Shown here: piece by piece, positions 35,486-46,691 of the stretch
Numbering within the stretch: the stretch's first letter is position 1
Layout of the letters: every line of letters starts with the position of its first letter
Position numbers and translations under genes: made by a program
NCBI RefSeq assembly: GCF_000336615.1
Contig: NZ_AOLW01000035.1
Span: 280,670 to 344,669, forward strand
Source: Haloarcula amylolytica JCM 13557
GTDB lineage: Archaea; Halobacteriota; Halobacteria; Halobacteriales; Haloarculaceae
Direction: 5' to 3'
DNA: 64,000 nt
Notes under the pieces: generated by a model
What the model was told of the DNA's origin: nothing
What the model saw: the letters and a program-made list of their open reading frames with translations, nothing else
Databases searched by the model: none

Positions 35486-36454
35486 GTGATACTGAGCCTC
35501 GTCGAACACGCGGGCGGGAGGCCCGAAGAAACCTCGCTAGAGGCGCTCACGCTGGCCCGTGAACTGGCGACGGCGACCGACGCGGCGCTCGAAGCCGTCG
35601 CGTTCGGCGCAGAATCGGCGGCGCTCGGGGAGAAAATCGGCGACTACGGCGTAGAGACGCTCCACCACGTCGGTGACGAGCGGCTTGACACGTACGCACC
35701 CGAGGCCTGGGCGGAGAGTATCGCGCAGTTGCTCGACGCCACAGACCCGGAAGCAGTCGTCGCCCCGGGGACTGACCGCGGACAGGAGGTGCTGGCCCAC
35801 GTCGGTGCCAGGCGCGACCTGCCGATGGCGGCCAACTGTCTCGACGTCGAGGCCGGCGACGTGTACGAACTGTCGCGCCAGCGATGGGGTGGTAGCCTCG
35901 TCGAACACGCATGCCTTGATAGTGACACGAAACTGGTGACTGTGGCGGAACACGAGTTTTCGCCGGAGACGGCGGCTGAACCCACTGACACGTCCGTCCA
36001 GCCGTTCGAGCCGTCGCTCGACGAGAGCGCGTTCCGGGTCACCGTCGACCGCGTCGAGGAGTCCGACGAGACCGGTGTGTCGCTCGGTGAGGCACGCGTC
36101 GTGGTCGGCGGCGGGCGCGGCGTCGGCGATCCGGAGGACTACGACAAACTGGAGACGCTGGCCGATAGCCTCAGCGGAACCGTCGGCGCGTCACGGGCCG
36201 CCGTCAACGAGGGTTGGCGACCACACGACGACCAGATCGGACAGACGGGCACGAAGATCAGCCCGGACCTCTACGTCGCCTGTGGCATCAGCGGCGCAGT
36301 GCAGCACATGGTTGGCTGTAAGGGTGCGGACAACATCCTGGCAATTAACACCGATCCCGAGGCGGCCATCATGCAGAAGGCCGACTACGCCGTCGTCGGC
36401 GACCTCCACGAGGTCGTGCCGGAACTGAACGACGCGCTGGCTGACGAGCGCTGA
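35486..36454 (+). CDS. etfA: Electron transfer flavoprotein alpha subunit
   Basis: A 322-residue EtfA with a GTG start 2 bases after the etfB stop. The C-terminal FAD-binding region shows VVGGGRGVGDPEDYDKLETLAD near 207-228 and GQTGTKISPDLYVACGISGAVQHM near 252-275, the family signature. It binds FAD and forms the heterodimer with EtfB. No ETF-quinone oxidoreductase is in the window, so that partner must be encoded elsewhere. Confidence 0.95.
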   Translation: MILSLVEHAGGRPEETSLEALTLARELATATDAALEAVAFGAESAALGEKIGDYGVETLHHVGDERLDTYAPEAWAESIAQLLDATDPEAVVAPGTDRGQEVLAHVGARRDLPMAANCLDVEAGDVYELSRQRWGGSLVEHACLDSDTKLVTVAEHEFSPETAAEPTDTSVQPFEPSLDESAFRVTVDRVEESDETGVSLGEARVVVGGGRGVGDPEDYDKLETLADSLSGTVGASRAAVNEGWRPHDDQIGQTGTKISPDLYVACGISGAVQHMVGCKGADNILAINTDPEAAIMQKADYAVVGDLHEVVPELNDALADER

Positions 36455-36502
36455 GACGACCGGTCTTCAGGTTGCACGGAGAAGGACACTGGCCGACTCG
36501 TC

Positions 36503-36883
36503 TCACTTCTCGACAACGTAGTCCCCGAAGTTGTCGACAGTTCCCACCGGCGGCGCACCGAAGGCGAGCCAGACGTGTGTTTCATCGGTGTGGTTACAGA
36601 GGTTCCGGACCGTGTCCGGATGGACGCGGACGACCCCGCCCTCGGGTACCTCGTGAACGTCACCCTCGACGGATATCTGGCCACCGGTCGTTGCGACGAA
36701 CACCTCTTCTTGGCCGTCGTGTGTATGCGGCGTCGTCACGGAGTCCGGTTCGACGATGACCTGATTCACCCGCATCTCCTCACAGCCGAGCGGGTCCGTG
36801 AGCTTCCGGACCTCTGTATCGCAGGTATTGAACTGTTCCGTCGGCACCGTCGCTGGCTGGACGATTTCGTACGGAGACGCCAT
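36503..36883 (-). CDS. Cupin-domain protein
   Basis: A 126-residue single cupin. VTTPHTHDGQEEVFVATTGGQ near 50-70 is cupin motif 1 with the His-x-His and Glu metal ligands; GGVVRVHPDTVRNLCNH near 81-97 is motif 2. The metal site is therefore probably intact. I chose ATG 36883 (MASPYEIVQ) over an upstream start because the cupin fold needs little before it. It faces etfA tail to tail. Single-domain cupins may be small dioxygenases, isomerases or sensors, and no substrate can be assigned. Confidence 0.82.
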   Translation of the reverse strand: MASPYEIVQPATVPTEQFNTCDTEVRKLTDPLGCEEMRVNQVIVEPDSVTTPHTHDGQEEVFVATTGGQISVEGDVHEVPEGGVVRVHPDTVRNLCNHTDETHVWLAFGAPPVGTVDNFGDYVVEK

Positions 36884-37033
36884 ATATCGTCTTGACACAG
36901 TCCAGTCATAGCCTTTGTGACGGGATGGCCCACACGGACCGAATACCTCCAGGGAAATCATTAGGCGAGTGGGCCGAGAGTGCCGCCGTATGGACAGTCA
37001 ATCACCAGAGACGACCGGAATTGAGTCCGACAG

Positions 37034-37627
37034 ATGACCTTCGCGGACCAGCCAATCGGCGAGTTCCTTGCTGATGTCGCGTCGGGCCAGGTGACTCCGA
37101 GCGGCGGTGCGGTCGCGGCCGTCGGCGGCGCGATGGGCGCGGCGCTCTGTGGGATGGTCTGTATCCACACTGTCGGCACAGACGGGTCCGGTACAGAGTC
37201 CGGTGAGCTATCGGCTCTAGCGGACGGTCTGGCCGATAACCGGAAACGGCTGCTCGACCTCGCTGACGAGGACGCGGCAGCGGTCGACGCGGTCGGGGAA
37301 GCCTTTGAATCCGGGGACGTCGCCCGGATGCAGGCGGCCTCGAAACGCTCGACGGAGGTGCCACTGGAGACAGCCGAGGTCTGTCTCAACGTCGTCGAGC
37401 ACGCCCGCACGGTAACTGCGAAGGGGACGCCGGTCGCCGTCCCGGACGCGGCTGTCGGGGCGCTGCTCGCGGCGGCGGCGCTACAGGCGTCCGTCTCGAC
37501 CGTTCGGGCCAATCTCGACATGATAGACGACGAATCATTCGTGGCAGCCATGAAGCGGCGGGCAGACGAGGCAGAAGCGGCCGGCGAAGCGGCGCTCGAC
37601 GAAGCGGTCGCAAACGCGGAGCGGTGA
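37034..37627 (+). CDS. fchA: Cyclodeaminase/cyclohydrolase family protein (methenyl-THF cyclohydrolase)
   Basis: A 197-residue alpha-helical protein of the FTCD_C family (PF04961). Signatures are FLADVASGQVTPSGGAVAAV near 11-30, GGAMGAALCGMVC near 31-43, and VPLETAEVCLNVVEHA near 109-124. Members interconvert 5,10-methenyl-THF and 10-formyl-THF (FchA) or deaminate formimino-THF. The gene is followed on the other strand by formate-THF ligase, which makes the cyclohydrolase role more likely. Its stop lies inside a 32-bp tandem repeat. Confidence 0.88.
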   Translation: MTFADQPIGEFLADVASGQVTPSGGAVAAVGGAMGAALCGMVCIHTVGTDGSGTESGELSALADGLADNRKRLLDLADEDAAAVDAVGEAFESGDVARMQAASKRSTEVPLETAEVCLNVVEHARTVTAKGTPVAVPDAAVGALLAAAALQASVSTVRANLDMIDDESFVAAMKRRADEAEAAGEAALDEAVANAER

Positions 37628-37690
37628 GCGTCGTCCGTTCATCGAACGCTGAGCGGTGAGCGTCGTCCGTTCATCGAACGCTGAGCGGTG
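37619..37690 (+). repeat. 32-bp tandem repeat, 2.25 copies
   Basis: Unit 37619-37650 is repeated exactly at 37651-37682, and the first 8 bases start a third copy. Each unit contains GTCGTCCGTTCATCGAACG, with a short internal inverted part (CGTTC and GAACG). The stop of fchA lies in the first copy. It sits between convergent genes and could act in transcript ending or be a recent slip duplication. Confidence 0.85.
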
Positions 37691-37744
37691 TCCAATAAAA
37701 GTCGAGGCGGCGAAACGCGAAAGCTGGGACGCAGGACCGGATTG

Positions 37745-39490
37745 TCAGAACAGGCCCGAAATGTTGCCGTCTTCGTCGATGTCCATGTCGGCCGCGGCTG
37801 GACGGGCCGGCAGGCCAGGCATCGTGAGCGCGTCGGCCGTGAGAGCGACCAGGAAGCCCGCACCGGCAGATGGGTACACTTCGCTGATTTCGAGCTCCCA
37901 GCCCTCGGGTGCACCCTTCTGGCTCGCGTCGTCGCTCAGCGAGTGGAACGTCTTGGACATGACGACCGGGTAGTCGTCGAAGTCGAGGTCGTTCATCTGC
38001 TCGATGTCGTCGAGCGCGCCGCCGGTGTATTTCACGTCGTCAGCGCCGTAAATCTCGGTCGCGACAGTGTGGATCTTCTCCTTGATGCTGTCCTCGTCGT
38101 CGTACAGCATCCGGAAGTCCTCCTCGTTGCTCTCCTCGGTTGCCTCGATGACGTTCTCCGCGAGGTCGACGCCGCCCTCGCTGCCGTCCGAGAACACGTT
38201 CGACTCGGCCGCTCTGACGCCGAGGTCCTCACGGCAGTGGTCCAGCACGGCCTGGATCTCTTCGTCGGTGTCGTCAGGGAAGCGGTTGACGGAGACGACG
38301 ACCGGGACGCCGAACTTCTGGAGGTTCGTCGCGTGCTTGTCGAGGTTCGAGAAGCCCGCTTCGACGGCTTCGACGCCGGCTTCGTCGATTTCGTCGTAGT
38401 CGACCGGCCACTGGTCCAGTCCGTGGTATTTGAGTGCGCGGACCGACGCCACTAGCACGACGGCGTTCGGCGTCATATCGCCTTTGCGACAGACCACGTC
38501 CATGAACTTCTCGGCCCCGAGGTCGGAGCCGAAACCAGCCTCGGTGACGAGGTAGTCGCCCATGCCGAAGGCAGTCTTGTCGGCGACCAGGGAGTTCGTC
38601 CCGTGGGCGATGTTCGCGAACGGCCCGCCGTGGACCAGCGCCGGCGTCCCCTCGATGGTCTGGACGACGTTCGGTTTGATCGCGTCCCGGAGTAGCATGG
38701 TTGCTGGGCCGGTCGCCTCGATGTCGTCGACAGTGACCGGGTCACCGTCCTCGTTGTAGGCAACGATGATGCGACTGACTCGTTCTTTGAGGTCGCCCAG
38801 GTCACTTGCCAGACACAGCACGGCCATCAGTTCTGAAGCGGCGGTAAGGAGGAAGCTGTCTTCCCGCGGCGTCCCGCCGGTTTTCCCGCCCAGGCCCACG
38901 ACCGTCTCCCGGAGCGCGCGGTCGTTCATGTCGATAGCGCGCGGCCAGGAGACGTTGTTGATGTCGATGTCAAGGTCGTCACCCTGCGAGATCTTCGCGT
39001 CGAGCATCGCGGCGATGAGGTTGTGCGCGGAGGTGAGCGCGTGGAGGTCGCCGGTGAAGTGGAGGTTGATGTCCTCCATCGGAAGGACCTGCGACCGGCC
39101 GCCGCCTGCCGCGCCGCCTTTGACACCGAACACTGGGCCAAGCGACGGTTCCCGGATAGCGATCATCGCTTCCTCGCCGACGTGGTTGAGCGTCTGTCCG
39201 AGACCGACGGTCGTTACCGTCTTCCCCTCGCCTTTCGGCGTCGGCGTCATCCCGGTTACCAGGACGAGGTTCTGCTCCTTGTCCTCGGCCTGTTCACGGA
39301 GGCGCTCGATGGCGTGTTGTTTGACTTTCGCGGTGTATTCGCCGAAGTACTGGAGGTCGTCGAGGCCGAGTCCCCACGGCTCGACCAGTTCCCAGATCGG
39401 TTCCATGTCGGTCGATTGGGCGATATCGTAGTCCGTCGGAATCGGCTCCTGTGTCTCTTCGGCCGCGGATTGCTCATCCTGTGAAGACAT
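37745..39490 (-). CDS. fhs: Formate-tetrahydrofolate ligase
   Basis: A 581-residue enzyme of standard length. The P-loop-like TPTPKGEGKTVTTVGL starts at residue 82; further family signatures are EPSLGPVFGVKGGAAGGGRSQVLPMEDINLHFTGD and NIAHGTNSLVADK. It joins formate to THF with ATP to give 10-formyl-THF, or runs backward to yield ATP. I chose ATG 39490 over an upstream alternative because the conserved region then begins with a short acidic haloarchaeal lead. It is divergent from folC-folP across 324 bases and convergent with fchA. Confidence 0.96.
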   Translation of the reverse strand: MSSQDEQSAAEETQEPIPTDYDIAQSTDMEPIWELVEPWGLGLDDLQYFGEYTAKVKQHAIERLREQAEDKEQNLVLVTGMTPTPKGEGKTVTTVGLGQTLNHVGEEAMIAIREPSLGPVFGVKGGAAGGGRSQVLPMEDINLHFTGDLHALTSAHNLIAAMLDAKISQGDDLDIDINNVSWPRAIDMNDRALRETVVGLGGKTGGTPREDSFLLTAASELMAVLCLASDLGDLKERVSRIIVAYNEDGDPVTVDDIEATGPATMLLRDAIKPNVVQTIEGTPALVHGGPFANIAHGTNSLVADKTAFGMGDYLVTEAGFGSDLGAEKFMDVVCRKGDMTPNAVVLVASVRALKYHGLDQWPVDYDEIDEAGVEAVEAGFSNLDKHATNLQKFGVPVVVSVNRFPDDTDEEIQAVLDHCREDLGVRAAESNVFSDGSEGGVDLAENVIEATEESNEEDFRMLYDDEDSIKEKIHTVATEIYGADDVKYTGGALDDIEQMNDLDFDDYPVVMSKTFHSLSDDASQKGAPEGWELEISEVYPSAGAGFLVALTADALTMPGLPARPAAADMDIDEDGNISGLF

Positions 39491-39814
39491 CTCGACTAGC
39501 CCTTCCCTGCAGCGTCGTAATAATGTTAGTGAACCTGATACTATCGGGATAGGATGTGTTCGAGCCGCTGTTACAGACCGCGTAAGCCACATCATGTCTC
39601 TCGGCTTACGAGATCGGTTCCGTGGCCCAACAGCAGGCCGGACGGCAGCGGCCGCAAAGTCTGGAGCTAGGAGACGACTCGATCACTGTCTCCGGGCCTC
39701 ATTGAAGAATTTCCCGTCGGTTTCGGCCCGAAGGGGCTGCTCTACCTCGGTACGCGCTATCGACGCAGAACCCCCGGCGATAAATTAATCAGGCCGCCGC
39801 CGCCCAATTATGGT
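39491..39814. promoter_or_regulatory. Divergent promoter region of fhs and folC-folP
   Basis: TATA-like sequences lie near 39519-39527 (reverse, about 33 bases before the fhs start) and near 39778-39790 (forward, about 30 bases before ATG 39815). The forward frame at 39594-39788 in between has no coding character. Confidence 0.45.
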
Positions 39815-42214
39815 ATGGAGTACCACGAGTCGGCGGACTACCTGCAGTCGCTACAACGCCGTCGGCCCAAGTTGGGGACCGATACGACGGCGCGGATGCT
39901 CTCACACCTCGGGGACCCGGACGACAGTTTCGATAGCGTGCAGATCGCCGGGTCGAACGGAAAGGGAAGCACCGCCCAGATGACCGAGAGCGTGCTCAGG
40001 GCCGCCGGGCTGGACGTCGGCCTGTTCACTTCGCCGGGATTGAACGGCTTTCGGGAGCAAGTCACGGTCAACGGCGGCCGGATACCCAAAGAGCGGGTGA
40101 CGGAGTTCGTCGAACAGATCGAGCCATGTATCGACCGCCTGGCCGCCGAGGACGACAAGCCGACGCATTTCGAGGTACTCACCGCGCTTGCGCTCTATCA
40201 TTTCGATGTCGAAGACGTCGATGTGGCAGTACTGGAAGTCGGTATCGGCGGCCGGTACGACGCCACGAGCGCGGTCGATCCCGTCGCAAGCGCCGTCACC
40301 AGCATCAGTTTAGAACACACCGACCTGCTCGGCGACACGGTCGAGGAGATCGCCCGCGACAAAGCACAAGTCGCGCCGCGGGACGCCCCGCTCGTGACCG
40401 GAACCACCGGCGCTGCCCTCGAGGCGGTTCAGGGGGTTACCGATACCATCACTGTCGGTGGTGAGGGGGCTGCTGTCACCGCCGTCGAAAACGGCATGCG
40501 TTCGGCCGTCGAGAACCGGATCGCACTCACTGGGCCGGACTGGGCCCTCGAATCGAACCTCAAGCTGCTCGGACAGCATCAGGCGGAGAACGCCGGCGTC
40601 GCCGCGACACTGGCCCGACAACTCATCGACGTGGACACCGAAACCATATCCGAGGGGCTTCGGGCCGCGACGCTGCCGGGGCGGTTCGAGATCCGGTCGA
40701 CGGACCCGATGGTGGTCCTCGATGGTTCCCACAACCCCGGCGCGATGGAGACGCTGACAGCACTCATCGAACGGTACGAGTACGATGACCTCCACGTCGT
40801 CTTCGCCGCGATGCAGGACAAGGAGTACGAACGGATGATTGCGACGCTTCCGGCCGTCGAGACGGCGTTCCCTGCGCGACCGGAAGTCGACCGAGCCGCG
40901 AGCACCGAATCGCTCGCTGCCGCGTTCGAGGGCCAGGCAGCCCAGGTACAGCAGGTCGAGTCCGTTCCCGAGGCCACCGAACGTGCGATAGCGGCGGCCG
41001 ACGCGGACGACTTCGTGCTCGTAGCCGGGTCGCTCTACGCAGTCGCCGAAGCTCGGGACCGCTGGTGCCGGCTGGTCGTTCCCGGGGACAACCTCCAGCA
41101 GGCGTCGACGGGAGAGACTGCTAAAGCCGGAAGTGAATCGGAAATCCACCAGCAGATGCTTTCGGTCACGTTGCGGCGCGAACAGGCAGGCGTCGTCAAA
41201 CAGGCGTTCGAGGACTGCGGCGGCACCTGTACTCGTTCAGCTGTCGGAATGCCGGAGAAGCTCGTCGACACGACGCTGTCGGGAACGCCGCGACAGTTTC
41301 AACGGCTCACTGGCCGACTGGCTTCGGCGGGGCTGGGGCTCGGTCGGCTCGCCACGCAGCTCGAAGGCGCGCTGTCTGACAGGTCGTTCCCGCCGCCGTT
41401 CGACAGTGACGAGGCGGCTGTGATGGGTATTCTCAACGTCACGCCGGACAGTTTCTACGACGGCGGCGAGTACGACCGTCGCGACCTCGCGGTCAGTCAC
41501 GCGGAACAGATGATCGAGTCCGGGGCGGACATCGTCGATATCGGCGGTGAGAGCACGCGTCCCGGGGCTGACCCGGTGTCCGTCGAAACAGAGATCGACC
41601 GCGTGGTGCCCGTTATCGAGGCGGTGTCCTCGCTCGACACCACTGTCTCCGTAGATACCCGCAAGGCCGCCGTCGCTGACGCGGCGCTGGACGCCGGTGC
41701 CGACATCGTCAACGACGTGTCGGGACTGTCGGACCCCGAGATGCGGTTCGTGGTTGCCGACCACGACGCGTCCGTTATCCTGATGCATAGCCTGTCCGCA
41801 CCAGTGGACCCAGGCCGAACTGTGACCTACGACGATGTCGTCGATGACGTGCTTCGAGACCTCACGGAACAGATACTGCTTGCCGAGCAAGCCGGAATCG
41901 ACCGCGAGCAGGTCATCGTCGACCCCGGCTGTGGGTTCGGGAAGGACGCCGCCGAATCGTTCGAACTCGTCGACCGCCTCCACGAGTTCCACGCGCTCGG
42001 CTGTCCGGTGCTGGTCGGGCACTCCCGGAAGTCGATGTTCGCCGACATGAGCGAGGCAGGAGCAGACAGGCTGCCACCGACCCTGGCCACGACAGCGCTG
42101 GCCGCTGAACGCGGGGCTGACGCCGTCAGGGTCCACGACGTCTCCGAGAACAACGCCGTGCTCAAGACGGTCTCAGCGACGGCGTCACGACCGTCCCAGC
42201 TTCGACAACAGTGA
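39815..42214 (+). CDS. folCP: Bifunctional dihydrofolate synthase / dihydropteroate synthase (FolC-FolP fusion)
   Basis: A 799-residue fusion. The FolC half has the ATP loop GSNGKGST at 46-53, FEVLTALALYHF, EVGIGGRYDAT near 146 and the Mur-ligase-type C-domain with LDGSHNPGAMETL near 307. A linker of about 100 residues follows. The FolP half starts at Met537 with MGILNVTPDSFYDGG, then DIGGESTRPGA near 573, DPGCGFGK near 705 and VGHSRKS near 733. It makes dihydropteroate from the pterin diphosphate and pABA and adds glutamate to the product. The reverse domain order relative to the pathway is the known haloarchaeal arrangement. Its place here supports a folate island. Confidence 0.95.
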   Translation: MEYHESADYLQSLQRRRPKLGTDTTARMLSHLGDPDDSFDSVQIAGSNGKGSTAQMTESVLRAAGLDVGLFTSPGLNGFREQVTVNGGRIPKERVTEFVEQIEPCIDRLAAEDDKPTHFEVLTALALYHFDVEDVDVAVLEVGIGGRYDATSAVDPVASAVTSISLEHTDLLGDTVEEIARDKAQVAPRDAPLVTGTTGAALEAVQGVTDTITVGGEGAAVTAVENGMRSAVENRIALTGPDWALESNLKLLGQHQAENAGVAATLARQLIDVDTETISEGLRAATLPGRFEIRSTDPMVVLDGSHNPGAMETLTALIERYEYDDLHVVFAAMQDKEYERMIATLPAVETAFPARPEVDRAASTESLAAAFEGQAAQVQQVESVPEATERAIAAADADDFVLVAGSLYAVAEARDRWCRLVVPGDNLQQASTGETAKAGSESEIHQQMLSVTLRREQAGVVKQAFEDCGGTCTRSAVGMPEKLVDTTLSGTPRQFQRLTGRLASAGLGLGRLATQLEGALSDRSFPPPFDSDEAAVMGILNVTPDSFYDGGEYDRRDLAVSHAEQMIESGADIVDIGGESTRPGADPVSVETEIDRVVPVIEAVSSLDTTVSVDTRKAAVADAALDAGADIVNDVSGLSDPEMRFVVADHDASVILMHSLSAPVDPGRTVTYDDVVDDVLRDLTEQILLAEQAGIDREQVIVDPGCGFGKDAAESFELVDRLHEFHALGCPVLVGHSRKSMFADMSEAGADRLPPTLATTALAAERGADAVRVHDVSENNAVLKTVSATASRPSQLRQQ

Positions 42215-42239
42215 TACCTGTCCAGCCCGAACAGTATGT

Positions 42240-42473
42240 ATGCTACAGTTTCCGGTTCAGCTCGGTTCGGGCCTGCTCGAATCCGTCGGGCAGGTGGCTG
42301 CGGTCGCTGGAACCGTCGTCCTCCTGCTGATGCTCGTCGGTCTGGGTGCCTTCGCGTACAAGAGCCTCGTCGGAGACGGCATTCGCTGGCCCGATGAGCA
42401 GGAAGAAGCGGACAGTGAGGAGGACGACGGCGTCGTACAGGGGAGCCGTGAGGACGACTGGAAGTATTACTGA
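42240..42473 (+). CDS. Small single-helix membrane protein
   Basis: A 77-residue protein with one transmembrane helix (VAAVAGTVVLLLMLVGLGAFAYKSL, about residues 19-43) and an acidic tail ending in WKYY. It starts 25 bases after the folC-folP stop and in the same direction, so it may be co-transcribed. No family recognised; the shape is common among haloarchaeal hypothetical proteins. Confidence 0.7.
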   Translation: MLQFPVQLGSGLLESVGQVAAVAGTVVLLLMLVGLGAFAYKSLVGDGIRWPDEQEEADSEEDDGVVQGSREDDWKYY

Positions 42474-42590
42474 CGGCGGCATCCCACTGCGCGTTGGAAC
42501 TGGTTATCACCCTGCGCTTGATCTCGTAGCCGTTCCGAAGCAACGCACAGCCCGTCGAACGGTCGTAGTGTGATCAATGTACCTATCGGC

Positions 42591-42914
42591 TCAACCGGCA
42601 CCGTGTTCGTAGGAGTGTTCGAACTCCCAGTGGTACCGACAGTCCGTACAGGTCGCCCATTCGGGGATGTCGAACCGCTCGGGGTGGCGTTGCCCGTGCT
42701 CCATCCGGCTCCGACAGACCGGGCAGGTGAGATACAGGAGCTGCAGGTCGGCGAACTCGTCGTGGCTGTATTCGCCGACACACCGCGGACAGTCGATGCT
42801 GTCACGCGCGTTGTGCTGGAAGATTTCCGACTCGCATCGCGGACATTCGACCGTCGCTGGCGGCCGTCTCACCCACCCAATGTCACCGTCGTACGTCGTC
42901 GTTGCCGTGTCCAT
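42591..42914 (-). CDS. Small protein with paired zinc-ribbon motifs
   Basis: A 107-residue protein with four CxxC pairs: CPRCESE near 24, CPRCVGE near 42, CPVCRSR near 64 and CTDCRYH near 88. They probably bind two zinc ions. I chose ATG 42914 (MDTATTTYDGDIG) because everything before it is compositionally unlike protein; the frame extends to 43127. Such proteins may bind nucleic acid or another protein. No specific role can be named. Confidence 0.72.
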   Translation of the reverse strand: MDTATTTYDGDIGWVRRPPATVECPRCESEIFQHNARDSIDCPRCVGEYSHDEFADLQLLYLTCPVCRSRMEHGQRHPERFDIPEWATCTDCRYHWEFEHSYEHGAG

Positions 42915-43125
42915 GCTCGACAGCCTAAACTTGTTCGGCCCGTCACTCCGCTGGAGTGGTCCGGCGACCCGCTTGCCGACCCAGACAAGCTTCGAGATTA
43001 GAACTGCGAGCCATCCAGACACTGTGACACGGTATGTATTCTGATGGCTTAAATTTCCGGGCAGATCCCGCTCAGAGCGCCGATGTCGCCGACAGGTTTT
43101 CACGGTGACCCACGGTATGTGACGC

Positions 43126-43734
43126 ATGGGTTTTGATGCAGTTGTCAGTGCCGTGCCGACCGTGGCTGGACTGGCGGCAGTCGTTGGGCCATCAGTTACA
43201 GGACAGCTGGACCCGGGCGTTGCCGCCGGGCTGTCCAGACCACTCCGGGCAGTGGTTTCGTTCGTTCTCGTGCTCGTGGCCGGCGCACTGATACTTCGGC
43301 TGCGGCGGAACTACGTCGACGAGTCGATCGACGCGATTTCGGACAGCCCGGCGACGGCCGTCCTCTACGGGGTCGCTGGGTACGTGATCGTCGGAATCGT
43401 CGCCCTCTACGGGGCGACGACGCTGGCCCGTCTCAGCGTCGCTGGCGGGATATTCGTCCGTACCGCGATTCTCATCAGTAGCGCGTTCGTCCTGGTACTC
43501 ACGAGCTTCGGGTTTCTCGTCGTCGGGACGCTCCTCACAGATATCCTGCGCAACCGACAACCGACGTTGGGGCTGCTTATTGGAGCGTCTCTCAGCGCTG
43601 TCTCGTGGGTCCTGCTTTCACCCGCCGGCAGTATCGTGTCCAGTCTCGCCATCGCCGCGTTCGGAATCGGGGGCTCCGCCCGGCTCTGGATACACTCTGA
43701 ACGGACGGTCGAAACAGAACTCGGCGGCCGGTAG
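43126..43734 (+). CDS. Membrane protein of unknown function
   Basis: A 202-residue protein with five to six hydrophobic helices, including SFVLVLVAGALILRL near 45-59, AVLYGVAGYVIVGIVALYGA near 78-97 and AILISSAFVLVLTSFGFLVVGTLL near 114-137. A short basic loop precedes the last two helices. It resembles uncharacterised haloarchaeal integral proteins. It is divergent from the zinc-ribbon gene and converges with the BCCT gene. Confidence 0.72.
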   Translation: MGFDAVVSAVPTVAGLAAVVGPSVTGQLDPGVAAGLSRPLRAVVSFVLVLVAGALILRLRRNYVDESIDAISDSPATAVLYGVAGYVIVGIVALYGATTLARLSVAGGIFVRTAILISSAFVLVLTSFGFLVVGTLLTDILRNRQPTLGLLIGASLSAVSWVLLSPAGSIVSSLAIAAFGIGGSARLWIHSERTVETELGGR

Positions 43735-43813
43735 CGTGAACGGTTTCGACCGTTGTTGGCGATAGCGTCCTGATACTACCGGTCGCGTCGGAAAACGCCA
43801 AAACGAGGGCGCT

Positions 43814-45574
<1,761 letters not shown>

Positions 45575-45957
45575 ACGTTACCCCTCTCGAACGCGGTACT
45601 GGTCTGTGGTGTCTCATTGTCGTAGTCGCGGTCGTCCTCTGTCGTGGTCCGTTGCCACCGTCATGGTAACGACATCCCGGCGTAGCGCGTCTACAGCATT
45701 CGCATCCTGTTTGTCTCACTGTACTCGCTCGGGCGGACACGACGTGCCCGCAGGGCTATTGTCGGCGTGTTTTATGTGCTACACAGTCTCATACTTATGC
45801 ACTGATGCAACTGTAATAAAACTTCACCTTAGACACCAATATATCACGGACTCAAGCACTGTACGGCTGTGACTCGGCAGACATCTCTCCTATCTAGTAC
45901 ATTGAGGTTTGCTGGCTGTCGACGAGTCTTCGATTGTCTCACCGCCTGATGGGTGCG
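45575..45957. other. Intergenic region between the BCCT gene and a small membrane gene
   Basis: About 380 bases; no coding or RNA feature seen. The forward frame 45606-45872 is Cys/Ser-rich and looks like chance. Confidence 0.4.
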
Positions 45958-45967
45958 TATTTATTTC
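45958..45967 (+). promoter_or_regulatory. TATA box of a small membrane protein gene
   Basis: TATTTATTTC is about 27 bases before ATG 45989, supporting a leaderless start there rather than at the earlier in-frame codon 45953. Confidence 0.55.
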
Positions 45968-45988
45968 GGACTCCCACTTAGCATCAGT

Positions 45989-46150
45989 ATGGCACGACTT
46001 CTGGCAACAGGGGCAGCCGCGGTGGCAGCACTGCTGATGGGCGTCGGCCTCGTCGGGATGACAGTCGGAGACTTCCGACTCGCAGGATTCAGTTTCCTCA
46101 GCGCCAGCCTGGTGATCTACATACGTGAGACGCGACTGATAGACGCGTAG
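45989..46150 (+). CDS. 53-residue membrane protein
   Basis: A 53-residue protein with two short hydrophobic stretches (LLATGAAAVAALLMGVGLVGM and FRLAGFSFLSASLVIYI), probably a helical hairpin. The TATA box at the right spacing fixes the start. It converges with the UspA gene with 6 bases between. Unknown function. Confidence 0.6.
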   Translation: MARLLATGAAAVAALLMGVGLVGMTVGDFRLAGFSFLSASLVIYIRETRLIDA

Positions 46151-46156
46151 CTGATG

Positions 46157-46600
46157 TCAAATGTCGTTGACACTCATCCGTTGACTGATGACTGGAATGC
46201 TCGACGTCCGGACCACTTTATCCGTTGTCCCACCGAGCAGGTTCCCGAGCTTTCCACGGAACGCCGAGCCCAGGACAATCGCGTCCATGTCTTCGTTTTC
46301 AGCGAACTCGACGATTTCCTCGCTGGGTGCGCCGGTTTTGAAATGCGTCTTGTACTCGACGCCGTGCTCTTCGGCGACGGTCCCGAGATTCGCCAGAACC
46401 TCTTCCCCGTAGTTTCGATACTCCTCGCGCATCTCCTCTTCGTCATCTCTGAGCGCGAGCGCACGCGGCGTGCCCGGCAGGTCGATGACGTACAATGCAT
46501 GGACTGTCGCGTCGAGCGCAGCGGCGAGTTCGATGCCGTGTTCTGCCCCTCTCTGGGCCTCGTCACTGCCGTCATACGGGACGAGTATGTGGTCGTACAT
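46157..46600 (-). CDS. Universal stress protein (UspA family)
   Basis: A 147-residue protein. MYDHILVPYDGSDEAQRGAEHGIELA is the usual N-terminus. The ATP-binding end GSAFRGKLGNLLGGTTDKVVRTSSIPV near 114-140 is close to the G-2x-G-9x-G(S/T) pattern, so it may bind ATP. I chose ATG 46600, where the first beta strand begins. UspA proteins are small cytoplasmic dimers linked to stress or to neighbouring transporters; here it is near the BCCT gene. Confidence 0.92.
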   Translation of the reverse strand: MYDHILVPYDGSDEAQRGAEHGIELAAALDATVHALYVIDLPGTPRALALRDDEEEMREEYRNYGEEVLANLGTVAEEHGVEYKTHFKTGAPSEEIVEFAENEDMDAIVLGSAFRGKLGNLLGGTTDKVVRTSSIPVISQRMSVNDI

Positions 46601-46691
46601 GGTGCCTGACTCATGTGTAATTCCCCCACACACCTGTTATAGGTTTCCCCGCTCGTGGCGTCGATCCGTCGATCTGAATGCCGATTCCGGC

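Noticed and set aside
42915..43127. N-terminal extension of the zinc-ribbon protein
   Set aside because: The frame is open but the residues are unlike the rest, and ATG 42914 gives a compact four-CxxC protein.
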